This document shows, piece after piece, positions 23,771 to 31,480 of a stretch of DNA of 34,276 bases. This DNA comes from Candidatus Avoscillospira avistercoris. Its GTDB lineage: Bacteria; Bacillota; Clostridia; Oscillospirales; Oscillospiraceae. The stretch is from positions 1 through 34,276 of the forward strand of contig DVJJ01000127.1 in assembly GCA_018716875.1 (NCBI GenBank). Direction: 5' to 3'. Within the stretch, counting starts at the first letter, position 1. Each line of letters begins with the position of its first letter. The notes below the pieces were generated by a model. The model saw nothing but the letters and a program-made list of their open reading frames with translations, was not told where the DNA came from and searched no databases. Made by a program: the position numbers and the translations under genes.

Positions 23771-24268
23771 TCAGGCGCGAAATCCCAGGCCGTTTTTGAT
23801 GGCTTCCATAACCGCATTGTCGAACTGATAGTTCAGGCCGCGCAGCGCAATGGCGCTTCCCTTTTTGGGATAGAGCCACAATGCGCCGGAATCTTTGATG
23901 GCATCCCGAAGCGTCATGGTGTCCTCTGCCTCCAGAAAGACCACATCTTTCAGCTGCGAATAGGGCAGCCGTTTGGCGCCAAGCACCACGCCTTTTTCAT
24001 AAAAGCAGGCCGCACCGCCGCCGAGCCGTTTGGGAATCTGGACAACCAGCCGTCCAAATTCGCTGTCGGGTTCGCCCTGGGCATACGGTTCGGACCACTC
24101 CAGCACGCTTTCGCCGCCATGCCGTCTCCGCTGCTCCTCAGCCGCTTTCTGTTTTTCGGCGCGTCCCGCGTAAAAGGCTTTGAGATACCACACGCAAAAC
24201 ACAATCAGGCCCACGAACACCAGCAAGAAGAAAATCACAGGCAGGTTTAAAAGAATTGTATCCAGCAT
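23771..24268 (-). CDS. Small membrane-anchored protein of unknown function
   Basis: I do not recognise this 165-residue protein. It has one N-terminal membrane segment (about 7-29), then a highly charged stretch (AEKQKAAEEQRRRHGG). A compact C-terminal domain follows with hydrophobic strands (RLVVQIP, GVVLGA, SQLKDVVFLEAED, SGALWLYPKKGSAIAL). This last pattern is compatible with a small PH-like or beta domain, with the N-terminus anchoring it and the domain in the cytoplasm. AAAGGAAC precedes the ATG. It lies 73 bases after the MATE gene on the same strand; two small hairpins lie between them. Confidence 0.65.
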   Translation of the reverse strand: MLDTILLNLPVIFFLLVFVGLIVFCVWYLKAFYAGRAEKQKAAEEQRRRHGGESVLEWSEPYAQGEPDSEFGRLVVQIPKRLGGGAACFYEKGVVLGAKRLPYSQLKDVVFLEAEDTMTLRDAIKDSGALWLYPKKGSAIALRGLNYQFDNAVMEAIKNGLGFRA

Positions 24269-24297
24269 AGTCAGTTCCTTTCTTTTCTCTAAATTGA

Positions 24298-24346
24298 ACG
24301 GCGGATTGCCGTTGGTTCACACTGGCGGATTCTCCCGCCAGTCAGG
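24298..24346 (-). terminator. Possible weak terminator after the MATE gene
   Basis: Two small hairpins, ACTGGCGG/CCGCCAGT and AACGGC/GCCGTT, lie on the minus strand just at and after the MATE stop. The T-tail is poor (CAATTTAG). Confidence 0.35.
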
Positions 24347-25700
24347 CGGCATCCGCGCCGAAGACGTTGCGGTTCAGAGCGTCGCCCTTTCGGGAATAGA
24401 AGAAAAACGTCACAGAGCTGAGGAACCACGTCAGCGGGTACACCCAGTACACCGTCAAAATGCTGCCGGTCAGCGGCACGGCAATGGACAGGAACGTCAC
24501 CCGGATGGCGCACCAGCAGATCATCAGCACCACCATGGGCACCATGGCCTTGCCTGCGCCGCGCAGCACGGCGGCAGACGCATGGGAATAGGCCAGCAGG
24601 CAATAGAACAGCGCCGCCGTCCGGGATTTGTCGGTACCAAAGGCGATAACCTCCGGCGTACTGTCAAAGGCGGCGATCAGCTGGGGCGCCAGCACAAAGA
24701 TGACCACACCGATAAGCTCAGCCAGGAGCATCGACGTCAGGATGCCGAAGCGGGCGCCCTTTCTCGCCCTCTCAAACTCTTTCGCGCCCAAATTCTGGCC
24801 GATAAAGGTGGTCAGCGCCATGGCAAAGCTGGTAATGGGCAGGAACGCAAACCCTTCCACCTTGGTATAGGCGCCGTAACCGGCCATTGCCATTTCACCG
24901 AAGGCGTTGACATTGGACTGGACGATGACATTGGCAAAGTTGATGATGGAGTTCTGGACACCGGAGGGTACGCCGAGACGCAGCACTTGGCCCAGCATGC
25001 CCGTATGGAATCGGACCTCCCGCCACCGCAGGCCATAGGCCTCTCGGGAACGGGCCAGTTGGAACAGGCACAGGACCGCACTGACAATCTGGGAGATCAC
25101 CGTAGCCGCCGCCGCGCCGCCTACGCCGCAGCCCAGTCCGGCGATGAACACCAGGTCCAGCACCAGGTTGACCAGGGAGGAAACGATCAGATAGTACAGG
25201 GGGTGGCGGCTGTCGCCCACCGCCTGTAAAATGCCCACACAGATATTATAGAGGACGTTGCCCAGGGAGCCCAGGAAATAGATCCGCAGATACACCACTG
25301 ACTGCTCCATTACTGCCTGGGGCGTGTCCATCCACTGGAGAATCTGCGGCGACAGCACCATGCCCACCACAGTCATCACCGCACCGGCCACCAGGCCAAA
25401 GGCCACGGTGGTATGGACAGCGCAGCGCAGATTTTTTTCATCCCGTGCGCCGAAGAATCCGGCCACCACCACACCCGTGCCGGTGGATACACCCATCAGA
25501 AAGCCGATGAGCATATTGATGAGACTGCCGGAGGAGCTGACCGCCGCCAGAGCATTGAGCCCCAGATAATTGCCGACGATCAGGGAGTCCACGGTGTTGT
25601 ACATCTGCTGAAAAAAATTGCCCAGCAGGATGGGCAGTGCAAAAAAGGCGATCCGTTTCCAGATGGAACCGGTGGTCATAGGTTCCATGGTTTTGACCAC
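24342..25700 (-). CDS. MATE-family multidrug/solute exporter
   Basis: This is a 12-helix antiporter-type exporter. Its 452 residues show the two-halves MATE pattern: an N-terminal segment with PILLGNFFQQMYNTVDSLIV, GALAAVSSSGSLINMLIG-like text, and GTGVVVAGFFGARDEKN in the first half; QSNVNAFGEMAMAGYGAY and AMALTTFIGQNLGA in the second. Cargo is unknown. I chose GTG at 25698-25700, with AGGAGG 7 bases upstream. The leader holds a hairpin CCGGCGG/CCGCCGG just before the ribosome binding site. It is divergent from the lipoprotein gene. A promoter with TTGCAA and TAGTAT lies upstream. Confidence 0.93.
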   Translation of the reverse strand: MVKTMEPMTTGSIWKRIAFFALPILLGNFFQQMYNTVDSLIVGNYLGLNALAAVSSSGSLINMLIGFLMGVSTGTGVVVAGFFGARDEKNLRCAVHTTVAFGLVAGAVMTVVGMVLSPQILQWMDTPQAVMEQSVVYLRIYFLGSLGNVLYNICVGILQAVGDSRHPLYYLIVSSLVNLVLDLVFIAGLGCGVGGAAAATVISQIVSAVLCLFQLARSREAYGLRWREVRFHTGMLGQVLRLGVPSGVQNSIINFANVIVQSNVNAFGEMAMAGYGAYTKVEGFAFLPITSFAMALTTFIGQNLGAKEFERARKGARFGILTSMLLAELIGVVIFVLAPQLIAAFDSTPEVIAFGTDKSRTAALFYCLLAYSHASAAVLRGAGKAMVPMVVLMICWCAIRVTFLSIAVPLTGSILTVYWVYPLTWFLSSVTFFFYSRKGDALNRNVFGADAA

Positions 25701-25756
25701 GACGCCCCCTCCTCTCTCCGGCGGATTGCAGACCGCCGGTTCTTTCTTGTGGGTAT

Positions 25757-25785
25757 ATACTACACCAATATGGTCCCACTTGCAA
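25757..25785 (-). promoter_or_regulatory. MATE gene promoter
   Basis: On the minus strand, TTGCAA (25780-25785), a 17-base spacer and TAGTAT (25757-25762) lie about 57 bases before the GTG start. Confidence 0.6.
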
Positions 25786-25818
25786 CCGTTGCTGTCAAAA
25801 CCCTATGCAGCCAGGATA

Positions 25819-25847
25819 TTGTTTTGTCGAAAAAAGTACGATATGCT
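25819..25847 (+). promoter_or_regulatory. Lipoprotein gene promoter
   Basis: TTGTTT (25819-25824), a 17-base spacer and TATGCT (25842-25847) lie about 35 bases before the ATG. Confidence 0.5.
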
Positions 25848-25881
25848 TGGGAAAACCAAGAAAAGAATGGAGGAAATACCA

Positions 25882-27036
25882 ATGAAAAAACAAATCGCCC
25901 TGCTGCTGGCCCTGATGACAGCCCTGTCTCTGACAGCCTGCGGCTCCAAGACCAGCGACACGGAGACGGCCAAGGACCCGGCGGAGGAGACCACCACCCA
26001 GACGCCGGAAACCCCCGAGGAGCCGGAGGAACCGGAAGTGCCCGAAGAACCCGAGGAGCCGGAAAAGCCGGAAGCCACACCGCTGAAACTGGGAGAAACC
26101 ATTGACAATGAGCTGTTCCTTATGACGTTTGACGCCATCAACGTCGTACCGGAATACTCCTACAGCACCGGCGAGCACTCGACTACTTCCCTGTATGTGG
26201 AAGACGGCTACCAACTGCTGACCCTGGAGGGACATTTTGAAAACCGGGGCACCAGCACCATCTCCGACAGCGCCTTCTATCTCACAGCCACCGTCAACGA
26301 CACCTTTGTGGTGGACGGCTTCGATGTGAGAATGGATTTTAAACGCAATAAGTCTTTTGAGATTGACCCCTATACCGACATGGATTATGTGATCTATGTC
26401 AATATCCCGCAAAAGCTGGCCGAGACCTTTGAAAGCGTGACATTTACCATCGCCTACAACGATGATTTGTCCACCCATACGATCGTCACCGATATGGAGG
26501 GCAATCAGTCGGTAGAAGCCGATCACTTCTACAGCCTGTCCAGCGCCGCCGGTGACGCGGCCACCGCGGCTGCATCCGGCGGCGATACCGCCGAGCCTGC
26601 CGCCCAGCCCATCGCTATTGGGGATCTGATTACCACCAATGATTATGAATTCACCCTGAAAAAGGTAGAGCTGTCCTACGAGGTGCTGCCTCCCAACACC
26701 AGCAGCGTCTATACCAGCTACCCCGCCGAGAGCGGCAAGGTCTTTGTCCACGTGGAAGCCGACGTGAAGAACACCATGCAACGGGATCTGCGCCTTGACG
26801 AGCTGTTCACCGCCTCGGTCCTCTATGACGGCCAGTATCCCTACGACGGCTTTACCATCGTTAACGACGGTGACAACAGCTTTGACTGGGTGGGCAGCTA
26901 TACGGCGGCTACGCCCCTGGAAACCTGCATTGCCCATGCCCTTGTCGAATGCCCCGTCGAGGTGGACACCTCCGGCAAGTCCATTCTGGTGACACTGGAC
27001 CTGGGCGGCACCCAGTACGAATACGCTCTGCGGTAA
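25882..27036 (+). CDS. Secreted lipoprotein with two similar beta domains (DUF4352-like)
   Basis: The 384-residue protein has a lipoprotein signal peptide ending in LTAC (Cys near 19). A linker rich in Pro, Glu and Thr follows (about 25-65, with repeated EEPEEPE). Two domains of similar layout come next: the first from about 68 (LKLGETIDNELFLMTFDAI), the second from about 244 (IAIGDLITTNDYEFTLKKVEL). Each contains strands ending in LTLEGHFEN or FVHVEADVKN. This duplication resembles DUF4352-type lipoprotein domains, of unknown function. I chose the ATG at 25882, with GGAGG 8 bases upstream; the longer open frame upstream is not coding. It is probably exposed at the cell surface. Confidence 0.8.
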   Translation: MKKQIALLLALMTALSLTACGSKTSDTETAKDPAEETTTQTPETPEEPEEPEVPEEPEEPEKPEATPLKLGETIDNELFLMTFDAINVVPEYSYSTGEHSTTSLYVEDGYQLLTLEGHFENRGTSTISDSAFYLTATVNDTFVVDGFDVRMDFKRNKSFEIDPYTDMDYVIYVNIPQKLAETFESVTFTIAYNDDLSTHTIVTDMEGNQSVEADHFYSLSSAAGDAATAAASGGDTAEPAAQPIAIGDLITTNDYEFTLKKVELSYEVLPPNTSSVYTSYPAESGKVFVHVEADVKNTMQRDLRLDELFTASVLYDGQYPYDGFTIVNDGDNSFDWVGSYTAATPLETCIAHALVECPVEVDTSGKSILVTLDLGGTQYEYALR

Positions 27037-27057
27037 ACACTTTCCTCGTTCATAAAC

Positions 27058-27090
27058 AAACGGTGCGCTGCCAACACAGCGCACCGTTTT
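27058..27090. terminator. Bidirectional terminator
   Basis: A 10-bp stem CGGTGCGCTG/CAGCGCACCG, extended by AAA/TTT, has T-runs on both strands. It lies between the convergent lipoprotein and aldo-keto reductase genes. Confidence 0.8.
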
Positions 27091-27098
27091 GCCGTATT

Positions 27099-28121
27099 TT
27101 ACAGGGGTTTGCCAGCCAGAACTTCCATATAGTCCCGGTAGTTGTCCTCCAGCAGCTTGGGCGTGTCCAGCTCATAGGGACAGTGGGCCGCGCATTGTCC
27201 GCAGTGGGTGCAGTCCTCCACCTTCTTCATCAGCGCCTGGCCTTTCTCATTGAGGTGTCCGGCGCTGGGGGACCGTCGCAGCAGCAGAGACATGCGGGCG
27301 GCGGTGGCAATGTCGATTTCCGCCGGGCAGGTGGGCATACAGTAGCCGCAGCCGCGGCAAAAGCTGCCCGCCAATTCTTTCCGGTCCCGCTGAATGACTG
27401 CTTCCAGTTCCGGCGTCATCTCCGGCGGGTTGTGGATATAGCCCAGGAACTCGTCCAGCTCCGTCTCCCGCTGGATGCCCCAGATGGGCAGGGTGTCATA
27501 CTGGGCCTGAAATGCGTAGGCGGCGGCGCTGTTGGTAATCAGACCGCCGGACAACGCCTTCATGGAGAGAAAGCCCATGTTCTTTTCCCGGCACAGGGTC
27601 ACCAGCTCCAACTCCTGCTGGCCCGTCAAATAGCTGAAGGGGAATTGCAGCGTCTCATACAATCCCGATTCGATGGCCTCCCGTGCCACAGGCAGCCGGT
27701 GGTTGGTGATGCCGATATGGCGGATTTTACCCTGCTGCTTGGCCTCCAGCATGGCATCATACAGGCCCGATTTATCGCCGGGACGGGGGCAAAATGCCGG
27801 GTTGTGGAACTGATAGAGGTCCACATAGTCGGTCTTCAGATTGGTAAGGCTGGTGTGCAGGTCTTTCCAAAAATCCTCTGCCGTTTCCGCCGCCGTCTTG
27901 GTGGCAATATACAGCTGGTGGCGCACGTCGCTCAGACCCAGCCCGATTTTTTCCTCACTGTCGGAGTAGACTCGGGCCGTGTCGAAAAAGCCGATGCCGC
28001 CGTCAAAGGCCCGCCGTAGCAGTTTCGCCGCGTCCTGATGGCTGATGCGCTGGATGGGCAGCGCGCCAAAGCCGTTTTTATTGACCGTAATCCCCGTTTT
28101 TCCCAATGTAATCTGTGCCAT
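27099..28121 (-). CDS. Aldo-keto reductase with two C-terminal 4Fe-4S motifs
   Basis: This is an oxidoreductase of the aldo-keto reductase fold fused to a ferredoxin-like tail. The catalytic tetrad is present: Asp47 (FFDTA), Tyr52, Lys75 (IATKT), His106 (YQFHN). The C-terminal part has two clusters: Cys255, 258, 261, 265 and Cys304, 307, 310, 314, each in CX2CX2CX3CP form. Such fused proteins occur in anaerobes; substrates are mostly unknown. I chose the ATG at 28119-28121, with AGGAGGG 6 bases upstream, giving 340 aa. The open frame runs upstream but lacks support. A promoter sits at 28168-28196, so it is independent of the two-component genes. Confidence 0.9.
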   Translation of the reverse strand: MAQITLGKTGITVNKNGFGALPIQRISHQDAAKLLRRAFDGGIGFFDTARVYSDSEEKIGLGLSDVRHQLYIATKTAAETAEDFWKDLHTSLTNLKTDYVDLYQFHNPAFCPRPGDKSGLYDAMLEAKQQGKIRHIGITNHRLPVAREAIESGLYETLQFPFSYLTGQQELELVTLCREKNMGFLSMKALSGGLITNSAAAYAFQAQYDTLPIWGIQRETELDEFLGYIHNPPEMTPELEAVIQRDRKELAGSFCRGCGYCMPTCPAEIDIATAARMSLLLRRSPSAGHLNEKGQALMKKVEDCTHCGQCAAHCPYELDTPKLLEDNYRDYMEVLAGKPL

Positions 28122-28167
28122 GATACACCCTCCTGTTGCCGGAGACGCACCCCGGTGGTTTTCTCTC

Positions 28168-28196
28168 AGTATACCGGATTTTTCCGTCTGGGGCAA
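28168..28196 (-). promoter_or_regulatory. Aldo-keto reductase promoter
   Basis: On the minus strand, TTGCCC (28191-28196), a 17-base spacer and TATACT (28168-28173). Confidence 0.6.
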
Positions 28197-28208
28197 GGGC
28201 TGCGGCGT

Positions 28209-29117
28209 TTACCGTTCCCGGTCGTTTCGGGGCAGGTACAGGAAAAAGGCGCTGCCGACGCCGGGGGTGCTGTCCACCTTCACATAGCCTCCCTGCCCCT
28301 GGGCAATCTGCCGCGTCAGATAAAGCCCTACTCCCACGCCCTCAGTTTGCCACGCGCCGGGACACCGGTAAAAGCGTCCGAAAATTTTGGACTGTTCCGC
28401 CTCAGGAATACCCGGCCCCGTGTCCCGCACACAGATGGCGGAAAACAGCTCATAACTGCGCACCGATACGGTCACCGTACCGCCGGGAGGCGTGTATTTC
28501 ACCGCGTTGTCCAGCAGATTGCAGACGGCTTCCTCGGTCCACTTGGCGTCAAAGACGGCGTCCCCCGCCGTCTCCGCCACCGTCAGCGTGACCCCCTTCT
28601 CCCCTGCCCTGGGGCCGTACTGGGCCGCAGCCCGTTCCACCATGGGGGCCAGGTCCCCGGCCACGGGGTGCAGCGTCAGAATGCCCGTCTCCAGCCGGGA
28701 GGACTTGACCAACGCCTGAATCAGCGTTTCCAGCTTTTCCGATTGGGCGTCGATGGCCGCCGCACAGTCCCGGCCCTGGGGCGAAAGGGGCTGCTCAGCC
28801 AGCAGTTGAGCATAGAGCCGTAGGTTTGCCACCGGCGTTTTCGTCTGGTGGGAGATGTCGGAAATTAGGGCGGCAATCTGCTCCTTCTGCTGCCGCAGAT
28901 TCCGGGCTGATAAGGCACTGGCCGCCAGATAACGGGCCATCCGGGTTTCCAGCGCCGACAGCCGCGTTTCGTCAAAGTCCGATTCCGTAAAATCGCCGTC
29001 CATGGCCTGTGTCACCATTCGGTCCAGCCGGGCCATGATACGGGCTGTCCGGTATCGGTCCACCGCCACAACCGCCGCCGCCAGCAGCAGGGCGGCGGCC
29101 ACCATCAGGCCGATCAT
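28209..29117 (-). CDS. Two-component sensor histidine kinase
   Basis: This is a membrane-bound kinase, 302 aa. One clear membrane helix lies at the N-terminus (about 2-20), with no extracellular domain, so the signal is probably sensed inside the membrane or via a partner. A dimerisation/phosphoacceptor segment holds His90 in SDISHQTKTP. The ATPase part has an N box (NLLDNAVKYT), G1 (DTGPGIP), an F box (IFGRFYRC) and G2 (GVGVGLYLTRQIA). It overlaps the response regulator by 4 bases. The short intramembrane type recalls BceS-like kinases, but no ABC exporter is adjacent. Confidence 0.93.
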   Translation of the reverse strand: MIGLMVAAALLLAAAVVAVDRYRTARIMARLDRMVTQAMDGDFTESDFDETRLSALETRMARYLAASALSARNLRQQKEQIAALISDISHQTKTPVANLRLYAQLLAEQPLSPQGRDCAAAIDAQSEKLETLIQALVKSSRLETGILTLHPVAGDLAPMVERAAAQYGPRAGEKGVTLTVAETAGDAVFDAKWTEEAVCNLLDNAVKYTPPGGTVTVSVRSYELFSAICVRDTGPGIPEAEQSKIFGRFYRCPGAWQTEGVGVGLYLTRQIAQGQGGYVKVDSTPGVGSAFFLYLPRNDRER

Positions 29118-29797
29118 GGGGCCACCGCCCAGGTGTAGCCGATGCCGTAGACGGTACGGATGTAGTCAGGCCGGGCCGGGTCGGCTTCCAGCTTGGCCCG
29201 CAGCCGTTTTACCGTGACGGACAGGGCGTTCTCCTCCACAAACTCCGCCCCGTCGCTCCATACCCGCTCCACCAGAACGGTACGGCTGACGGCGTGGCCC
29301 CGGTTTTCCACCAGGACCCGCAGGAGTTTCTGTTCCGTTCGGGACAGCTCAATGGGTACGCCGTCCCGGCGGAACTCCATGCGGTCAAAGGCAAAGATAA
29401 AAGGCCCCAACGTCACCACAGCGGCAGGAGCGGAACCGCCCCGCCGCAGCTGGGCATTGACCCTGGCCCGCAGCACCGCCAGAGAAAAGGGCTTTGTAAT
29501 ATAGTCATCGGCTCCGGCTTCCAAACCTGTAACCTCATCCAATTCCAAATCGTTGGCCGTCAGCAAAATCACCGGCGTTCCGTCGCCGCCGCTTCGCAGC
29601 TGCCGCAGCAGCGTCAAGCCGCTGCCGTCGGGCAGATTGACGTCCAGAATCAGCAGGTCAAACCGGTTGGCCGCCAACCGCTCCCCGGCCTCGGCCAAAG
29701 TCGCGGCCCGTTCCACCGCCCGCTCCGGCCCGGCCAGGGCCATGGCGACGCCCCGCCCCAAGGCGTCGTCATCCTCCAAAAGCAATATCCGCTCCAT
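29114..29797 (-). CDS. OmpR/PhoB-family response regulator
   Basis: This is the DNA-binding partner of the kinase that follows it. The receiver domain has the acidic pair (LLEDD), phosphoacceptor Asp52 (LILDVNLPDGSG), Thr near 80 (ILLTAND) and Lys near 102 (DYITKPFS). The C-terminal winged helix (about 130-227) includes ELSRTEQKLLRVLVENRG and ALSVTVKRLRAKLE, with YIRTVYGIGYTW at the end. Length is 227 aa. AAGGAGG precedes the ATG. A TATAAT -10 box with TG extension lies at 29827-29832. The regulated genes are not identifiable here. Confidence 0.95.
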   Translation of the reverse strand: MERILLLEDDDALGRGVAMALAGPERAVERAATLAEAGERLAANRFDLLILDVNLPDGSGLTLLRQLRSGGDGTPVILLTANDLELDEVTGLEAGADDYITKPFSLAVLRARVNAQLRRGGSAPAAVVTLGPFIFAFDRMEFRRDGVPIELSRTEQKLLRVLVENRGHAVSRTVLVERVWSDGAEFVEENALSVTVKRLRAKLEADPARPDYIRTVYGIGYTWAVAP

Positions 29798-29826
29798 AGG
29801 GTCCTCCTTGTCTCGCTGTTGGTCCG

Positions 29827-29832
29827 ATTATA
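29827..29832 (-). promoter_or_regulatory. -10 box of the two-component operon
   Basis: TATAAT on the minus strand is preceded by TGG (extended -10). No good -35 box is seen. Confidence 0.5.
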
Positions 29833-29866
29833 CCACCCACAGCAGTAAAAGCATAGGCCCCGCCCC

Positions 29867-29895
29867 TTGCCAAACATATCCGGTTGGGCTACAAT
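29867..29895 (+). promoter_or_regulatory. AlbA_2 gene promoter
   Basis: TTGCCA (29867-29872), a 17-base spacer and TACAAT (29890-29895) lie about 50 bases before the ATG. Confidence 0.6.
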
Positions 29896-29945
29896 CATAG
29901 TATCCAAACAGACCCACTTGGCGGCATTGGCGAAGGAGGCGGACT

Positions 29946-31361
29946 ATGATTGATTTTTCCAAAATGGACCAATACCGGGAAAATAACCGGATTGAAGCCA
30001 AAAAGGCCCTGGGCGGTCTTCCTCACAGCATTTGGGAGACGTATTCGGCCTTTGCCAATACGCTGGGCGGCATTCTGCTGCTGGGGGTGGAGGAGCATCC
30101 GGACCACTCCCTGCATACGGTGGACCTGCCGGACCCGGCCCGGTTGATTCGGGAGTTCTGGGACATCGTCAACGACCCCAAAAAGGTCAGCGCCAACATT
30201 CTCACCGACCAGCAGGTTCAGACGGTCACCGTGGGCGGCGACCATATCATTGCCATTACGGTACCCCGTGCTCTGCGCCAGGACCGGCCGGTGTACATCG
30301 GCGGCGATCCCATATCCGGCTCCTACCGCCGCAGCGGCGAAGGCGACTACCGCTGTACACGGGATGAGGTCTGGAGTATGCTCCGGGACGCCGCTGTGCA
30401 GACCCAGGATATGGACATACTGGACCGCGTGGATATGGACGCTCTGGACCTGGACAGCATTCACCGGTACCGGACCCACTTACAGCGGCGGCGCACCGGC
30501 TGGGAAACCCTGCCGGACCGGGAGTTTTTAGATCAGCTGGGAGCGGCCGGCCGGGACACAAGCGGCGTGCTTCATCCCACGGCGGCGGGTCTTTTGATGT
30601 TCGGTACGGAACCCGCCATCGTCCGGCAATTTCCCAACTACGCCCTGGAATACCGTGCCCAGGCCGCCGAACCGGAGGGTCCTCCGGACCGGATTGTGTC
30701 CGATTCCGGGGACTGGAGCGGCAATCTGTACGACTTTTACCGACTGGTACAGGAACGGCTCTATGGGGCTTCGTCGGTGGACGCGGTACGGGACGCCTTG
30801 CGGGAAGCCCTGGTCAACTGTCTGCTGAACGCCGACTATCACGGGAAACAAGGCGTGGTCATTGCCCAGCGTGGGGAGCGCATTGTGTTTTCCAACCCCG
30901 GCGCGTTCCGTATTGCCGTGGAGCGGGCCAGAAGCGGCGGCGTGTCCGACCCCAGAAACGCAGCCCTCACCCGGATGTTCCATCTGGTGGACCTGGGAGA
31001 GCGGACTGGCAGCGGCATTCCCCGCATCTATGCGGTCTGGCAGCAGCAAGGGTGGGAGCAGCCGAGAATTGAAGAGCGGTTTTCCCCGGACCGGACCATT
31101 TTACAGCTGGTCCTGGACAATGCCCAGCGGGAGCAGCCCGCCACTCTGATGGGCGGCCGCCCGGCGGCCATGGGCCCCATCCGGAAGCAAATGATTATTG
31201 AGTATTTGACGGAACACATCCACGCTTCGGCAGACGAACTGGCCGACAAGTTGCAGCTGGAACCGGACCGGGCGCTGGCGTTTCTGGACGAACTGATGGC
31301 CGAGGAAATTGTCATTGCCCACGGCGACGGGCTGGACCGGATCTACCAATTAAAGGCATAA
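29946..31361 (+). CDS. AlbA_2 (Schlafen-type) domain protein with HATPase_c_4-like region
   Basis: Residues 1-115 form an AlbA_2 domain, recognisable from ENNRIEAKKALGGLP and SAFANTLGGILLLGVEE. The middle (about 200-370) carries the usual partner region: LHPTAAGLLMFG, REALVNCLLNADYHGKQG, and GERTGSGIPRIY, which resembles the HATPase_c_4 domain of this architecture. A C-terminal winged-helix-like end (about 405-470) follows, with IRKQMIIEYLTEHIHASADELADKLQL. This is a widespread putative transcriptional regulator; its partners are not known, and some relatives act in phage defence. AAGGAGG precedes the ATG. It has its own promoter and is divergent from the two-component operon. No terminator is obvious after it. 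Confidence 0.9.
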   Translation: MIDFSKMDQYRENNRIEAKKALGGLPHSIWETYSAFANTLGGILLLGVEEHPDHSLHTVDLPDPARLIREFWDIVNDPKKVSANILTDQQVQTVTVGGDHIIAITVPRALRQDRPVYIGGDPISGSYRRSGEGDYRCTRDEVWSMLRDAAVQTQDMDILDRVDMDALDLDSIHRYRTHLQRRRTGWETLPDREFLDQLGAAGRDTSGVLHPTAAGLLMFGTEPAIVRQFPNYALEYRAQAAEPEGPPDRIVSDSGDWSGNLYDFYRLVQERLYGASSVDAVRDALREALVNCLLNADYHGKQGVVIAQRGERIVFSNPGAFRIAVERARSGGVSDPRNAALTRMFHLVDLGERTGSGIPRIYAVWQQQGWEQPRIEERFSPDRTILQLVLDNAQREQPATLMGGRPAAMGPIRKQMIIEYLTEHIHASADELADKLQLEPDRALAFLDELMAEEIVIAHGDGLDRIYQLKA

Positions 31362-31480
31362 TGATGGAACAACAGCGGTGTTTCACAAACTCAGACCGGA
31401 AACGACGTGTTTTCCCAATCTGGGTGCAATCGTTCCCCATGGGATATCCGTGCAGGAAGCCGCCCGATTTTGCGTTCTGT

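Noticed and set aside
25618-25881. N-terminal extension of the lipoprotein gene
   Set aside because: The frame is open but overlaps the MATE gene and its promoter; the lipobox signal peptide starts at 25882 with a good RBS.
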